In this document: piece by piece, positions 43,656 to 55,349 of the stretch
How positions within the stretch are numbered: position 1 is the stretch's first letter
How the letters are laid out: every line of letters begins with the position of its first letter
Origin: Dipteris shenzhenensis
Lineage: Eukaryota; Polypodiophyta; Polypodiopsida; Gleicheniales
Reading direction: 5' to 3' (one strand)
Length of the DNA: 64,000 nt
NCBI GenBank assembly: GCA_047967505.1
Contig: CM106540.1
Program-made: the position numbers and the translations under genes
Notes under the pieces: model-generated
What the model was told of the DNA's origin: nothing
Database searches by the model: none
What the model saw: the letters and a program-made list of their open reading frames with translations, nothing else

Positions 43656-44987
43656 ATGGCTACAAAATTTATTCCGGGGATGGAGGTGATTTTATGTTGC
43701 AAAAGAGAAGTAGTTGCATTTGCTACAATCCATGAAAGTGATCCAAATTCTATTTGTCACTTTAGAAGGCTTGGCGAAGATAAGGTAGCGGTTATCGTAT
43801 CAAGGATTCTTAGTGCACATGTTGAGCTAAAGCATAAGTGTGGGGATATGGAAATCCTTGGAGATGTTATGCCCTATAATACTTCCAACAAAGCATTTAT
43901 TGCATGGGACAGAGATGAGACTTATCCAACACATGTCATCAGGAATACAAAGTGCATATCTTTGGATTTTAGAGTGGGAGATATTTTACAAATGTTATCA
44001 TTTACAAATAAGTATGTAGCAGAAGGTCAATTCTTGGGATTTGAACAAGTTGAACACTGGACATTTGCGCAGATGAGAATTCAAAAAGTTACTGATGATG
44101 GTATGGATGATAACTCAATGTCATTGGATGGTCCCTACTATGAGGTAGGTAAGGATTTGAGATGGAGCATGCAATTTTTAAAGATTGGAAAGACTCGGCA
44201 TGTGGTTTTTAATGATAAACATAATGTATACTACAACATCAAAGAATTGAAAGAATATGCCAATGTACCAAGCTCTATTCCTTCAGAGATGGATGATTCC
44301 AATGCACTCAACTATAGCACTGACGTCTTATCAGAAGTCGATGAGTTCATTGATACCGAGAAAGAAAAATATTTCACAAGTGATGCCTTATCCGGGGTGG
44401 ATGAGTTCATGCACATTGAGAACTTGGGCAAAGATGTGAAAAGTGTTATATCTTCAAGCATGGATGGCTTCATGGATACTGATAAAGTTCTTGGAGTCAA
44501 AGCAGGTAACTATGGAATTATGGAAATCATGCACGATAGTATAATGAGTGATGTTCTCTCTGGAGTAGAGGAGTTTCAAGACTATGGAGTTATGAAATCC
44601 ATAGAAAGTGCATCAATGAGCGATGTTCTCTCAGGAATAGATGAGTTTAAAGATCATTCTGGACACTCTATCACCACTAACTATGGAGTTATGAAATCCA
44701 TAGAAAGTGCATCAATGAGTGATGTTCTCTCAGGAATAGATGAGTTTGAAGATCATTCGGGACACTCTAATGCCATTGTGACAAGTGGTTCTATGATTGT
44801 ATCAAAAGTAGGGATGAGATCAACAAAGGACTATTCGGTGTTTGACTTTGATTGTGAACTTGTAAATGTTACAAATGGTTTGACGAATGTATCAAAAGCA
44901 AGGATGACATCAACAAAGGAATATTTAGTATTTGACTGTCAGAGAGTGATAAGATCAAGGATGCAACATCTCATGAAAACAACGTGA
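43656..44987 (+). CDS. N-terminal frame of the transposase-like gene
   Basis: About 443 residues. The first 100 resemble the C-terminal module I associate with plant En/Spm-linked transposon proteins: V..A.I..SDP....H..RLGE..VAV....., then a LGD.....AWD stretch. The rest is acidic and contains repeated (S/T)DVLSGxDEF units. Two of these are in 33-residue direct repeats encoded by 99-bp tandem units at 44581-44679 and 44680-44778. The frame stops at 44985-44987 after a shift; the following frame begins with SDKIKDATSHENN in the alternate phase. A regulatory or DNA-contact role is possible but not shown. Confidence 0.65.
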   Translation: MATKFIPGMEVILCCKREVVAFATIHESDPNSICHFRRLGEDKVAVIVSRILSAHVELKHKCGDMEILGDVMPYNTSNKAFIAWDRDETYPTHVIRNTKCISLDFRVGDILQMLSFTNKYVAEGQFLGFEQVEHWTFAQMRIQKVTDDGMDDNSMSLDGPYYEVGKDLRWSMQFLKIGKTRHVVFNDKHNVYYNIKELKEYANVPSSIPSEMDDSNALNYSTDVLSEVDEFIDTEKEKYFTSDALSGVDEFMHIENLGKDVKSVISSSMDGFMDTDKVLGVKAGNYGIMEIMHDSIMSDVLSGVEEFQDYGVMKSIESASMSDVLSGIDEFKDHSGHSITTNYGVMKSIESASMSDVLSGIDEFEDHSGHSNAIVTSGSMIVSKVGMRSTKDYSVFDFDCELVNVTNGLTNVSKARMTSTKEYLVFDCQRVIRSRMQHLMKTT

Positions 44988-47364
44988 CAAATAAATCTTA
45001 CAAGGAGAACTACACAAATCCAAATAAGAATGAACAGAAGGTCCCAAAACGGACATACAGATGCATGAAAAGACAACGAGTGCAGGCAGATCCAGAAAAG
45101 CAACCAAAGAGAATAAGAGTAATGAATGAAGATGTTATGCTAAAAGCAATGCGATCTACATGCTGTAAGCATACATGTATGCGATCCATTAACTTACATG
45201 ACATCAAGGGTTGTAGAGAACATGTCTGGCAAAGGAAAGGAAGCAGAAGAAATGAATACCTACTCACGAGATTGTCTTGCTTTCTTGTAAATGATAAGAG
45301 AAGGCGAAGTTCAGGACATCAAATAAGGCCTCTTATAAATGGAAAAAGTATATGCAAAAATGCATATCGCATTATTACAGGATTATCACATGGCACATAT
45401 TGGAATTTGGCTAATAAAGCAAAGTATGGAGTTAAATTTAACATTCATGGAAACATGGGAAGGCCCAAAACAAGAGCCTCAATGGTTGCGGCAACAGCAA
45501 ATTTGAAAGATTACATTTATGAAAATGCTTTACCGCAACCCCACCTATCAGAAATGCATCTTCCGATAGGTTTGACAAAAAAAGAAGTATTTAACTCTAT
45601 TGGAGAAACACAGAGGCAAAGAGGGCATGCACCGGCATCTTTTCATACTTTGTATACTCTTTGAAAAAAAACTTTGGACATGTTAAAATCCCAACGAGGC
45701 AAAAAATGTCAAAGTGCAATGACTGTGATGATCTAAAGCGAGCACTTGAGAGTGCAACATCTCCAGAACAAAAAGAAGCTTACAAAAGAAAGAGAGAATT
45801 TCATCATGGACTTGTTCGACATTCTAGAATAAAATATGCATTTTGGAAGGAGCAAGCTATTTCTCACCCAAATGAGTACATGTGCATTATTGTAGATGGT
45901 ATGGATCAAAATACAACAACATTACCTCGATTCGTTAACACTCCACCTAAGCTACAAGGCAAATACTTTTTAAAGACACATCTATGTGGAGTGTTAGTGC
46001 ATGGATTTAAGTTTTTTGCAGACATATGGATTGATTCCTTGCATCTACACGATAGCAATCAAGTTGTAACATCCATTATGAAGGCAATTCACAATGTACA
46101 TGCATAAAAAGGTCGCCTACCAGCAACTTTGAGAATACAAGCAGACAATTGCGGACGAGAGAATAAGAATGTACTCTTCTTTGCATTTTGCTCAATGCTA
46201 ATCGCTCATAGAATCTTCAATGAGATTGAAGTTGGGTTTTTGTTGGTTGGGCACACACATGAGGATATCGATCAGGTATTTAGCACAGTTTCAAGAGAAC
46301 TAAAACACAAGGACATGGAGACAATGGATGACTTGATAAGAAAATGCGGGAGGCAAGTTGGTGGCCGTAAGGAAGGAACAATATGCTCAATGGTTGAGAG
46401 GATGTATGATTGGAAGAGCTTTATTCTACCTTTCATACAAAAAGGTGGTGATGCCCTAATTGGTCATAGCGCTCCACACTATTTTCGATTTTTCTTAAAG
46501 GATGAAAAACCAGTGATGCAATGGCAACACTATTCTCTTGATACAAAATGGGAACCTGAAGAACCTTACTCTCTCTTAACTTCAATCCCGAGCAAAGAAA
46601 TGCATCCAACATGGGCTCCTATAAAAGAATTCAGTGAGAAATCCAAAGGTGAAATAGAAGGCTTAAAAGCTTTTATTGCATACAAAGAGGAAATGCTCCG
46701 GAGATTTCCTAATTGGAAGCCCTCTTGGAAGGAACACACTACTGTTGTAATTAGCAAGACCTACCAATTGATAAAGGACCTTGCAAAAATGCGAGAAGAT
46801 GATATTAAGGCAGAACGGCCTTTATTTTGGCCAAATGTTGGTAATGACTTGCGTCCAGCATGTGGTCTCTTTGAAAATGAGTTTGAATCATTGCTCCCAC
46901 GTCCATATTGTGGACCCAAGAAGAGAGAGTTTATGCCACAAATAGACATAGATGTCCATTGTTTTGTTGCAGTTCGACCATCGGATGATGAACATGAGAA
47001 CGTGAAGTTTTGGGTTGCAAAAGTAGTTGACATGAGCATGGATGACCGGGGGAGAGCTACAACATTTACAGCGGTATGGTATGAGCCAAGGGGCAGGAAG
47101 GAGAACCAAGATAACAGTACATTGTATAGTAGTTGTTTGAAAAAGGAATGGGTCCCAAACCATGAAGCAATTTCAAGACTTTCCACAGAGACAGTCATAG
47201 TATCCTGGAAATCAAGGTCAAAGAAAACAAAGAAGCACATGGGGTATGATGTAGAAGACAAAATAAAATTACGGCAACCAATTATTATGCACATTACAGA
47301 GTTCACAAAGATGCTCGCCCGGGAGGAAGTAGAAGGAGATAGCGCAAATGAAGAATGCCCATGA
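43656..47364 (+). CDS. DDE-transposase-like gene (DUF7869-type), broken by two frameshifts and a stop
   Basis: Four successive frames read as one protein of about 1,230 residues. The start MATKFIPGMEV follows a TTACAG acceptor. Near residues 5-95 there is a plant-transposon-associated pattern (EVVAFATIHESDP, CHFRRLGE, AFIAWDRDE). An acidic region with SDVLSGxDEF repeats follows, then a basic part with CCKHTC and CREHVW, the central SKCNDCDDLK, and the likely catalytic core: VDGMDQ, LRIQADNCGRENKN and LVGHTHEDIDQVF. The three acidic motifs suggest an RNase H-fold DDE/D nuclease. From memory, the core matches the domain catalogued as DUF7869. Breaks: a frameshift near 44940, one in the A-run near 45664, and TAA at 46105-46107. 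It diverges from the peptidase gene. Confidence 0.75.
44984..45664 (+). CDS. Second frame: basic, Cys/His-containing part of the transposase-like protein
   Basis: About 226 residues. A basic stretch (KVPKRTYRCMKRQRVQ, KQPKRIRV) is followed by CCKHTCMRSINLHDIKGCREHVW, which could bind zinc. A helical segment (RRNEYLLTRLSCFLVNDKRRRSS) and GKSICKNAYRIITGLSHGTYW follow. Related proteins I recall have the same Cys-rich entry before the nuclease core. The frame ends in ASFHTLYTL just before an eight-A run; a one-base slip there connects it to KKNFGHVKIP in the next frame. Confidence 0.65.
   Translation: MTNKSYKENYTNPNKNEQKVPKRTYRCMKRQRVQADPEKQPKRIRVMNEDVMLKAMRSTCCKHTCMRSINLHDIKGCREHVWQRKGSRRNEYLLTRLSCFLVNDKRRRSSGHQIRPLINGKSICKNAYRIITGLSHGTYWNLANKAKYGVKFNIHGNMGRPKTRASMVAATANLKDYIYENALPQPHLSEMHLPIGLTKKEVFNSIGETQRQRGHAPASFHTLYTL
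45661..47364 (+). CDS. Third part: DDE-like catalytic core and C-terminus, split by one TAA
   Basis: The frame holds SKCNDCDDLKRAL, a helical linker and CIIVDGMDQ (first Asp). After the in-frame TAA at 46105-46107 come LRIQADNCGRENKN (second Asp) and GFLLVGHTHEDIDQVFSTVSREL (third acidic). Spacing is about 80 and about 40 residues, compatible with an RNase H-fold transposase. The C-terminus (46560-47364) has MHPTWAPIKEF, LLPRPYCGPKKREFMPQ and VSWKSRSKKTKKHMGYD. The two halves stay in the same frame across the TAA, which points to a recent nonsense change. Confidence 0.75.
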
Positions 47365-47457
47365 TAACACCATTCAAATATCGAGAAAGAGTGAAGGTGG
47401 TGGTGGTTGTCAGATGAGAGTGAATGAAGATGGCACCCAAGCGACAAGTGACGACAG

Positions 47458-47545
47458 AAAGGACATTCTGAACAAGCAAATGTTTGGATCGCTCATTTCT
47501 GTGATCATGATAGAAAAGGACATTCAAACAAGCAAATGTTTGGAT
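47458..47545. repeat. Direct repeat after the transposase-like gene
   Basis: AAGGACATTC..AACAAGCAAATGTTTGGATCGC occurs twice (about 47459 and 47517). The rest of 47365-48113 is AT-rich with no gene seen. Confidence 0.85.
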
Positions 47546-48113
47546 CGCCTATTTGTACTAAACTCATTGTAAAGGAAAAATTAAATTATTGAAAAGGCCA
47601 CAGGAGAACCTTTGTACAAAGACTCATCCAGAGCAATATTTGTTGTAAAACTTATGACATGATAATGTAAAATTGCAAGCATAGCTATTGCTTTTTTTTG
47701 GAGTACAAAAGAGGCTTCCATCATGTCTCATGTGTATATAAACCTTTTAATTTCTTGAATAGTCAAGAGTGTTATAGTTTTCTGCATTGAAAGTAAAAAG
47801 AGTCTTACAGATCTCTTATGTATACATTTTTAAAATGTTGTGAATCCTCAATAGCATGGTTTTTCATGGATTTAAACTAATAACTCAGATTTTTTATTTT
47901 AAGAATATGATTCTTATAAACAAGAAATACAAATTTAGGATTTAATAGTAGTTTTTGCATTATTTGTACAACATTGTAGAGAGATATTTTGAAATGTCTT
48001 ATGTGAAAATGATAGTTCCAGAAAGTAAACTTTTGATTCTCGAATGACAGTTTCATAAAGTAAACTTTTCAGTTGGGAAGGATTTTAAGGAATAGTCCAA
48101 AAGTAGACATATG

Positions 48114-48139
48114 AGTCCAAAATTAATGAAATAAGTGTT
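48114..48139 (-). repeat. Right terminal inverted repeat of the transposon
   Basis: The perfect partner of 29860-29885. The inner motif TAGTCCAAAAGTA (48093-48105) is the inverted partner of 29914-29926. Confidence 0.95.
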
Positions 48140-48143
48140 CAGA

Positions 48144-51100
48144 GTATATTGTTGTTGGATTTGACTCATCAAAGCAATCTATTTTTGACAATAGTCTTCT
48201 AAGCCATATAGCCTCACATGCACCTGTAGTGAGTGCTCTATATTCTACTTCAGTCAAAGACAAAGAAATAGTTGGTTGTTTGTTTGACAACCATGATATA
48301 GCACCTTGACCAAGGAAAAATGCATATCCCTATGTCGATCGCCTGGTCTCATGATCTCCGGCATAGTCACTATCACAGTATCCATGCAAACGTGGATCAT
48401 TTCATTTGTATTCTATCCCAAACTGTCTTGTACCTCTGATGTATCTCAAGACTCTTTTGGCTGCATTCCAATGAGACTGTTTTGGATTTGCCATAAACTA
48501 TGCTAGTGAGCTTACTACATAACAAATATATGCCCGTGTGATAGTTAGATATATAAGAGATCCAATGAGCTACTTGTAGTACCTGTCATTGATTGTAGGC
48601 TTTTGACTCATGAATGTGCTATTTGAATCTCTCCAGAACTCAATTCCAAGACAATAGTGCATAAGTCCAAGATCTTTCATGTCGAACTCTGCAGATAAGT
48701 CTTGTTTTAGTTTTCTGATGAAGCTATCCTTGCTTCTTGTCACAATCAGATCATCTATGTACTAAAGTGCAATAGTAATGTCTTCCCCTTGAACTTTGTA
48801 GTAGAGAGTATGATATGCATTGGATTTCATATATCCCAGATCAGCAAAATACTTGTCGATTCTGCTGTACCAACTTTTGGGGGCTTACTTAAAGCCATAG
48901 AGACTTTTCTTCAGATGGCAAACCTTATTCTTCTTTCTTGGTTCAACATAACCTATTGGTTGTTGCATGTAGACTTCCTCGTCTAGGTAACCATTGAGAA
49001 ATGCATTCTTAACATCGAGCTAATACACTTCCATCTGTTGAGTGTCACTTGTGATATCAACAACCGTATGGAATCCATCTTTGCTACTAGAGCATAAGTC
49101 TCATCATAATCCTAACCATATTGCTATGCAAATCCTTTTGCAACTAGTATGGCTTTGTATTGTTGAATACTTCCATCTGGATTGTACTTCACTTTGTATA
49201 CCCGTTTGTTTGCTATGGCCTTCTTTCTTGGTGAAAGGTCGCATAATTCCCAAGTATTATTCTTATACAAAGCATCCATTTCTTCATTCATAGCAGTTTG
49301 CCATTCTGGCTTGTCTACTATGTCTTTGAAGTACACTTGCTCTTCTGTAGCCATGATGGTAGTCATAAGAGCATAGTTGGTCATTTCCACCTGAATTGCT
49401 TTGCCTTTCTAAGCATATGTCAATCTGGCTGGAGGTCTGCTTTCCCTAGTAGACCATCTGAACTGCTGTGGCTCTGCTTGGGGTGTTGCTCGCAATTCTT
49501 GCTCTTCTTCATCAACTTGTTTTGTAGATGACTATAAAGTGATCCTTCTATCTCTTGTGTAGGTGAGGTTTTCCATTTTGATTCCTCATCAAAGATTATA
49601 TCTCTGGAGATAATGACCTTGCAGTTGATGGGATCATACAATTTGTATGCTTTGCTAATTGTAGCCAACCATGATGCATTTGCGTGTCTTCGCATCCGAT
49701 TTCCTGCGATGATCATCATGTATGTGGGCATATGCTATGCAACAAAATATGCGGAGATGCCCTATGTGTGGCTTATGTCTAGTGAATGCTTCATAAGGAG
49801 TCATACCCTGTATCGGTTTGGTAGGAAGTCGATTAAGCAAGTAGTTTGTTGTAGCTATTGCTTCCGCCCAATACTAATTCGGAAGATGCTTCTCACTAAG
49901 CATTGCTCTAGCACTGTCTGCTAAAGTCCCATTCTTCCTTTTAGCTCTTGCATTCTACTGAGGAGTATCTGCACATGTGAATTGTCTTCAAATGCCATGA
50001 CTTCTGCAAAAGTTCCTGAATGCTGAAGACATGTATTCACCTCCTCCATCTGATCTCATGACTTTTATCTTTTCGCCTGTGTGGTTTTCTACCATGGCTT
50101 TGAATTCTTGAAATCTAGAAAACACTTCAGATTTCTCTTTCAGAAAGTAGACCCAACAATATTTGCTGTAGTCGTCAATGAAAGTCAAGTAGTAAAGTGA
50201 ACCATTGATGCTGCGAGTCTGGGCATAACCCCATACATTTGTATGAATTAAATCAAGAATACCTCGTGCACGAGAGGTACTTCTGACAAAGTTGGTTCGC
50301 TTTTATTTGCCAAAGTAGCATGCTTCGCAATCTTTTCTAAGAAACTATAGCTTCGGAATCCCAATCGCCATATTCCAATTCCTAAGATCTAACAAGTACT
50401 TGAAGTTGACATGACCATATCTCTTGTGCCATTTTGCAGATAGTGGCATCTGTTGTGGTTGAGCTGACATGGCATGCTTTTCTAGTACTATAGCTAGCAT
50501 TTTGTATAAGCATCCTTCCTTGACACCTTTTGCTACTAGCTAACATCTTTTGGATTTATCTCTGATAGTGCATTCATCTCCATCGAAGATGACTCAATAA
50601 TTGTGTTCCATCATTTGACCTATTGACAAAAGGTTCTTGCTGAGCTTCGGAACATAGAGCACATCTTTTACCAATCCTTTCGTACTAGTGAAATTGTTCG
50701 TAGGGATAACACCTGTCCCTTGAACTGGATTCGATGTATTGTCTACTGTGTAGATGACATTTTTCTGACCTTCTAATGGTTTCATCTCTGTGAACCATTC
50801 CTAATGATTTGTTATGTGAGATGATGCACTGCTGTCGATATACCAAGGATCCTATTCCACTTGGTCGACTTGATAGCTAAAATCCTCTTTGGGATTAAAA
50901 TCAGAGTCTAGGTACACTAGGTACACTGTATCAGTCTGATGCATTTCCTCGCTTGCAAGAAACATATTTCCATGTTCATTTGCAAAATGACTGTGACTAG
51001 AATGTCCACCACGATGATTTCCTCTGCCGCAAAAATTCCCTTGATTATTGTTGGATTGACCGCTTTGGTCGTATTGCTTCTTGTGGCAATCTCTTTCATA

Positions 51101-52039
51101 GTGTCCAAACTTGTCATAGTAGTTGTAGTGGATGTTTGACACATTGGTGGATGCATTCCCTCATACTTGAAATCTTCCTCGGTTGGAATGATTTCCTCTT
51201 TCCTGATTCTAATTCTGCTAAGGATGATTCTGATGCTGATGCTAATTTTGTTGATGACTCTGTTGCTGATGATGACCACTTCTCTAGTTTGATCTGCCTC
51301 TGCCTCTGCTTTTGTCTGAAGCTATGAATTCTTGATCATTAGAATGACCTTTTCGTGCTTGAATTGCCTAAGTTATGAGTACTTCACCAAGTAAGACTGA
51401 CTGAAGTTCTTCCAATGTCGGAATTTGCCATTGGATGGCAATACTCTGGACTAGATTCTCGTATCCCTCTCCTAGTCCATTTAGGATTACTTGAACCATT
51501 TCTGTGGGGTTCATAGTCTCTTCTGCTGTTGCGAGTTGATTGTTGTAGTCTTTTATCCAGAGTACATAAGCATGACTAGTTTCACTGCTATTGTGAAAAC
51601 TCTGGTTGTGATCTGGTTTCTCAGTGTCAGAATCCTAGATGTGTTCTTGGACTCGTAGAGAGCTGCGAACATATCCCATGCTTCTTTCCATGTCTTGACT
51701 GTGTTGAGCTGTCCTAGCATGACATCTTGCACATTCTGTTTGATCAGATGATAGGCATACATGGCTTTCTTATCCCATTCTGCTTGAGCTTGGGCAATGG
51801 CAAGATCTGCTACTGGTGCAAAAACTGTTTGTGTAGTTGTAGATGCCGCTACTGGTGCTATGACAACAGGTGGAGTAGAGCTTGGCTAGATCATCCAATG
51901 GTCTAGGTGTAGACCCATTGACATACTCCCATTTGTTTTGAAGTATAAGAATGGTCTCCATTCGGTATTTCCATGTACCATAATTGGAGTTGTCTAACTT
52001 AACAGATGCCTCCAGATTGAGGTTGCTAGTTGTAGACAT
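48144..52039 (-). pseudogene. Ty1/copia element copia 3: gag to RNase H, decayed
   Basis: Minus-strand reading: gag start (LNLEASVKLDNSNYGTWKYRM, 52039), a damaged CCHC knuckle near 51130 (YYDKFGHYERDC, first Cys changed to Tyr), protease region near 50830, and integrase near 50188 (FIDDYSKYCWVYF and RSDGGGEYMS). RT follows near 49390 (EWQTAMNEEMDALYKN, RVYKVKYNPDGS). RNase H near 48240 has a TEVEYRAL-like stretch and ends at the CAGA target site of the 18.3-kb transposon. Its remaining C-terminus is at 29604-29859. Many stops and shifts show it is old. It is a different lineage from copies A-D. Confidence 0.85.
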
Positions 52040-54589
52040 GGTGCAAAAAAAAAAGTACTCAAAAGTATCGTGAAAATCTCTGTATGAATCAATTGCAAAT
52101 ACAATGACTGTGCCAAGTGGAATCTAAACTGTCGATCAAGAACTGCAATATATAAAATCCAATCTGTATTACAAGGCTTGTGGCAATGATGCCGGGAATA
52201 GCCAAGAGGCTTTACAAGGCTGAAATGATGTGCACAATGCCATGAAATAGCCGTATAGGCTTTACAATGGTGGCATGTGTGTGTGAAATCAAATGCTATC
52301 TGCCCATTGAACAATCGGCAATGCCTTTGAACTCTCTAAAGTCTGTTCACTAAATTGATGAACGTCAGGTTTTAGGTAATGAAATGATGTGAAACCGTAT
52401 GTGAGCATATGGACTGACTCCGAGTAGGTACTAGTCGGTAATTTCAGGCATGGCTTAGATTGGCAACTTGGGGAAATTCAAAGCGTCCCCTCTATGGTGA
52501 TCTAGTCTACTCTGATCTAGATCTATACCAACCATCAAGCGATGAAAGAACAATAAATAATTCCTTTTCTTTTGTTCTTTTTAAGTGTTGGGTCAAATGC
52601 GTCGATGTAGAGGCTGATGTGCATGTAGAAGTGGTTTTTTGGCGAGGCCCAAATGTGAGTATAACTTGTGTCAAAATGTGTCCATGATGTGATGAGCGCA
52701 TAGAGCATGAAAAATTGAGCGACTTTCCTCATTGGAGCACCCTCAAATTCTTCGTGGAGGAGCAAAAGGAGTGCAAATGGTGCTCAATGATGATGTGTCA
52801 ATGTGGGTCACATGCAGGGATGATGTGGCACTGTGCCTAGCAAGAGGTGTTTCAGTGGAGCCCTATGCTGAGGTGGCAACTGTGTGGTCACATGCAATGT
52901 GTGCACAGTGTGCTTGGCAGGGGACTGTGCCTGCAAGGGTCAGTGCCACGTGGCACTAATGATGTGGCAACTGAATGGTCAACTGTTGATTGATGAGGTG
53001 GTAGTTGACTGTTGACTAGTCAAAGTGATGATGTGGCATAGGTGATGTGGTAGGTAATGTGTCAATGATGATGTGGCATAGGGGACATGGCAGATGACAT
53101 GGTAGGTGATGTGGACTACTGATGTGGCAATGATGATGTATCAAAATGACGTGGACTGTACACGTGTTAGGATAAGATAGTACTAATGTGGCATGTGCCA
53201 TGTGTCCTTATTGCTAACATGGCCTATGGGATAGCACTGCCACATGGCAGTCTCTTGACCATAGCTCTGTGTGGTGACCCTAGTGGATAGGGTAAATGCC
53301 ACATGTCATGATAAGGTTGCCATGACGGAATCATCTAAAGATTCTATTGTCGCGGTTACGTGAACATTGTTTGTCTATCGATGGTAGGAGCCACGAGCCC
53401 ATAGATGGCTGTGTGGCATTACAGCCATAGCTCTCGGTGGAAGAGGCCGTAAAGAGCTTGCAGATTGATGGAGAGAGGCACTAGCCTTTCGGAGCTGTGC
53501 TATGGAGGTGTCATAGGAGTCGCGTATTGCTCTGAGGGAGTCATCGTTTGCGTTGGAGCAACAGAGGACTTTGCAGTTGTAGATGGCATCGGGAGCAGCT
53601 AACGGAGCGACTAGTCGAAACTACAGACTGCTTGAGAGGCTGTCGAGACTGCCAGTCATTGTAGCATTGGATGCGCTCTATCTGTGAAGGCTGGGTCGCT
53701 CGGAGCTATCTACTGGAGAACGAATCTTGGCTGTCGATGACCAAGAGCTTTTCGTTGTAGTGCGCTTATAGATGACAGGCTATGTGGTTGGATGCTGAAG
53801 AGGCCGTTGTTTGTGAGTTGTAGAGTTGCTAAGGGTCGTTGTTGAAGGCGGCCATTGGAGGGCATTGGAGCCTGGCGTAGAGTCAAGGATGGAGAGGGAG
53901 TGGTTTGGGTGGTGAGGCTGTGAGCTTTGGAGATGGCGCCTAGATGCATGGAGCTCTCAGATCCGTTGGTTGAGGGACTGTAGACGTAGGTTGTAGGATC
54001 ATCTTGGAGATTGTAGAGGCTACAAGCCTTGGAAAGAGATAGGAGCTGTTGGCCGGCCCTTGTTGAAGCTGCACAAAGGTTGTTGAAGAAGGGAGAACTC
54101 ATCTCCTTATCTATGGATATGAAGTCGATGGAGGCGCTAAGTTAAGCCTTAGGTAAAGGTTTGCTGAGAGAGCCTTTTGGCCCTTGAGCTGTTGTAGGAG
54201 CTCTATAAGTTGTAGAGTTGCTTTGTTGATGACATCTCTCCCTATCTCTCAAAGAAGAAAGCACTCATGAACCTCTCAAAGTAGATCTCTCTCTCGATTT
54301 CTCACAAGGAATAACTATCTCCGTCTCTCAAACACTATGAAAATGAATCATGAATCTCTCTCCATTCTCACAATGGAGTTCTTTCTCTCAATCGAAATCG
54401 AAGAACAATACAAGGAATCACTAAATCTCACATAGACGGAAATTCCTCTCAAATGGACAGAAATTTCTGTATCACTCAATGGAAATTTTCTCTCATGGAC
54501 GAGAAAACTCGATCTCTCAATCTCTCAAATTATCACACTCTCTCATACTCTCGCATACGGATTGCAATGCCTCATTGGAAAGCAAGGGA
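52040..54589 (-). other. Long untranslated leader of copia 3
   Basis: This 2.5 kb lies between the primer-binding site and gag and has no supported frame. The gag-proximal part (52190-52580) matches the segment upstream of the peptidase gene at 37630-38135. The middle is rich in GATGTGGCA phrases (52800-53180). The distal part has CTCTCA repeats like those at 26.1 kb. Such a long leader is unusual for copia; it may include a captured sequence. Confidence 0.55.
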
Positions 54590-54601
54590 GCTCTAATACC
54601 A
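54590..54601 (-). promoter_or_regulatory. Primer-binding site of copia 3
   Basis: The minus strand reads TGGTATTAGAGC, the same variant as at 26544-26556, and abuts the LTR remnant. Confidence 0.8.
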
Positions 54602-54677
54602 TGACAAAATATGAAGAGGGGAGAGGAGAAGAGTGGAGATGATGAGAGAGCGCACCACAAATGACTAACTGTACACT
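54602..54677 (-). repeat. Truncated 5' LTR of copia 3
   Basis: These 76 bp match the first part of 29267-29523 (AAAATATGAAGAG, GAGAGGAGAAGAGTGGAGATGA, CACCACAAATGACTAACT). The match stops at 54677, so about 180 bp of LTR and the outer target duplication are lost. Confidence 0.82.
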
Positions 54678-55349
54678 CCCAGCTAGTAGTAGATTTCTCT
54701 CTTGCAAATGCTTGCATTCCTCTGCCTTGGCCTCCTCCAAAAGAAAAGCCTTTCGTGCTTTTGTTTGCAGAAGAGTCAGTTCCTAACAACCCTGGAATTT
54801 GAAGGCCTACCCGAATCTTCATATTGAAGGACAAAATTTGATATTGACCTTCAAAAGTAAGAAAATAGGGGTAAATACATATATTTATATGCAAAGATTT
54901 GAAACCTTGTCCAATTGTTGGCCTTCATTTGCAACATGAATTTTTTCATTGGTCTTCCCGTCAAGGTCTGACGTCGGCGAGAATTTAATCACAACTATTA
55001 TATTAAATGCTTTTATTTTGCAGAATAACCTACCGCACGATCTAACTAACAGCCCGCTAGAGATTAAGTTAACCACCAATGAACACGTCAACATTCCACA
55101 CAAGAAAATAATAGGTAGACAGAACCTCCAGTTAACACATACCCATTCCATAAAAAAATTAACCAATAGAAAAATGCCACACAATAAATACAAACAAAAA
55201 CTAAAATTCCAAAGTATATTTAAATCTGTTAACCTGCTACAACATGTAAAATTAAAACAATAGGCAAAATGGCACATCCCATTAAAACCACAGCTAACGA
55301 ATGAACCAAATATTTCGTCTAAATAAACGATGGAAACTATGTCCAAAAT
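54678..55349. other. Unassigned sequence between copia 3 and the recombinase gene
   Basis: Minus-strand frames at 54894-54517 and 55346-54885 have no recognised domain. Short protein-like pieces (AFLLEEAKAEECKHLQERN, TNEKIHVANEGQQLDKVSN) are seen, but no exon set is convincing. Confidence 0.5.

Larger units (their letters stand above)
29860..48139. mobile_element. 18.3-kb TIR DNA transposon inserted in copia 3
   Basis: The ends are perfect 26-bp inverted repeats (29860-29885 and 48114-48139) that start AACACTTATTTC. They are flanked by CAGA on both sides (29856-29859 and 48140-48143); TCAGA is possible if the last T is assigned to the flank. Outside these ends, the two halves of one copia RNase H gene face each other on the minus strand and rejoin in frame with one CAGA copy. 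The element carries a Ulp1-peptidase-like gene (minus), a DDE-transposase-like gene (plus), a small coiled-coil ORF, and a 5-kb block of LTR-like, pyrimidine-rich and telomere-like repeats between the two main genes. Superfamily assignment is open: the terminal sequence and a 4-5 bp target duplication do not fit CACTA, hAT or Mutator. Confidence 0.93.

Noticed and set aside
29860-48139. CACTA (En/Spm) superfamily assignment
   Set aside because: The terminus reads AACACTTA and the duplication is 4-5 bp; placing the end at CACTT gives no 3-bp target duplication.
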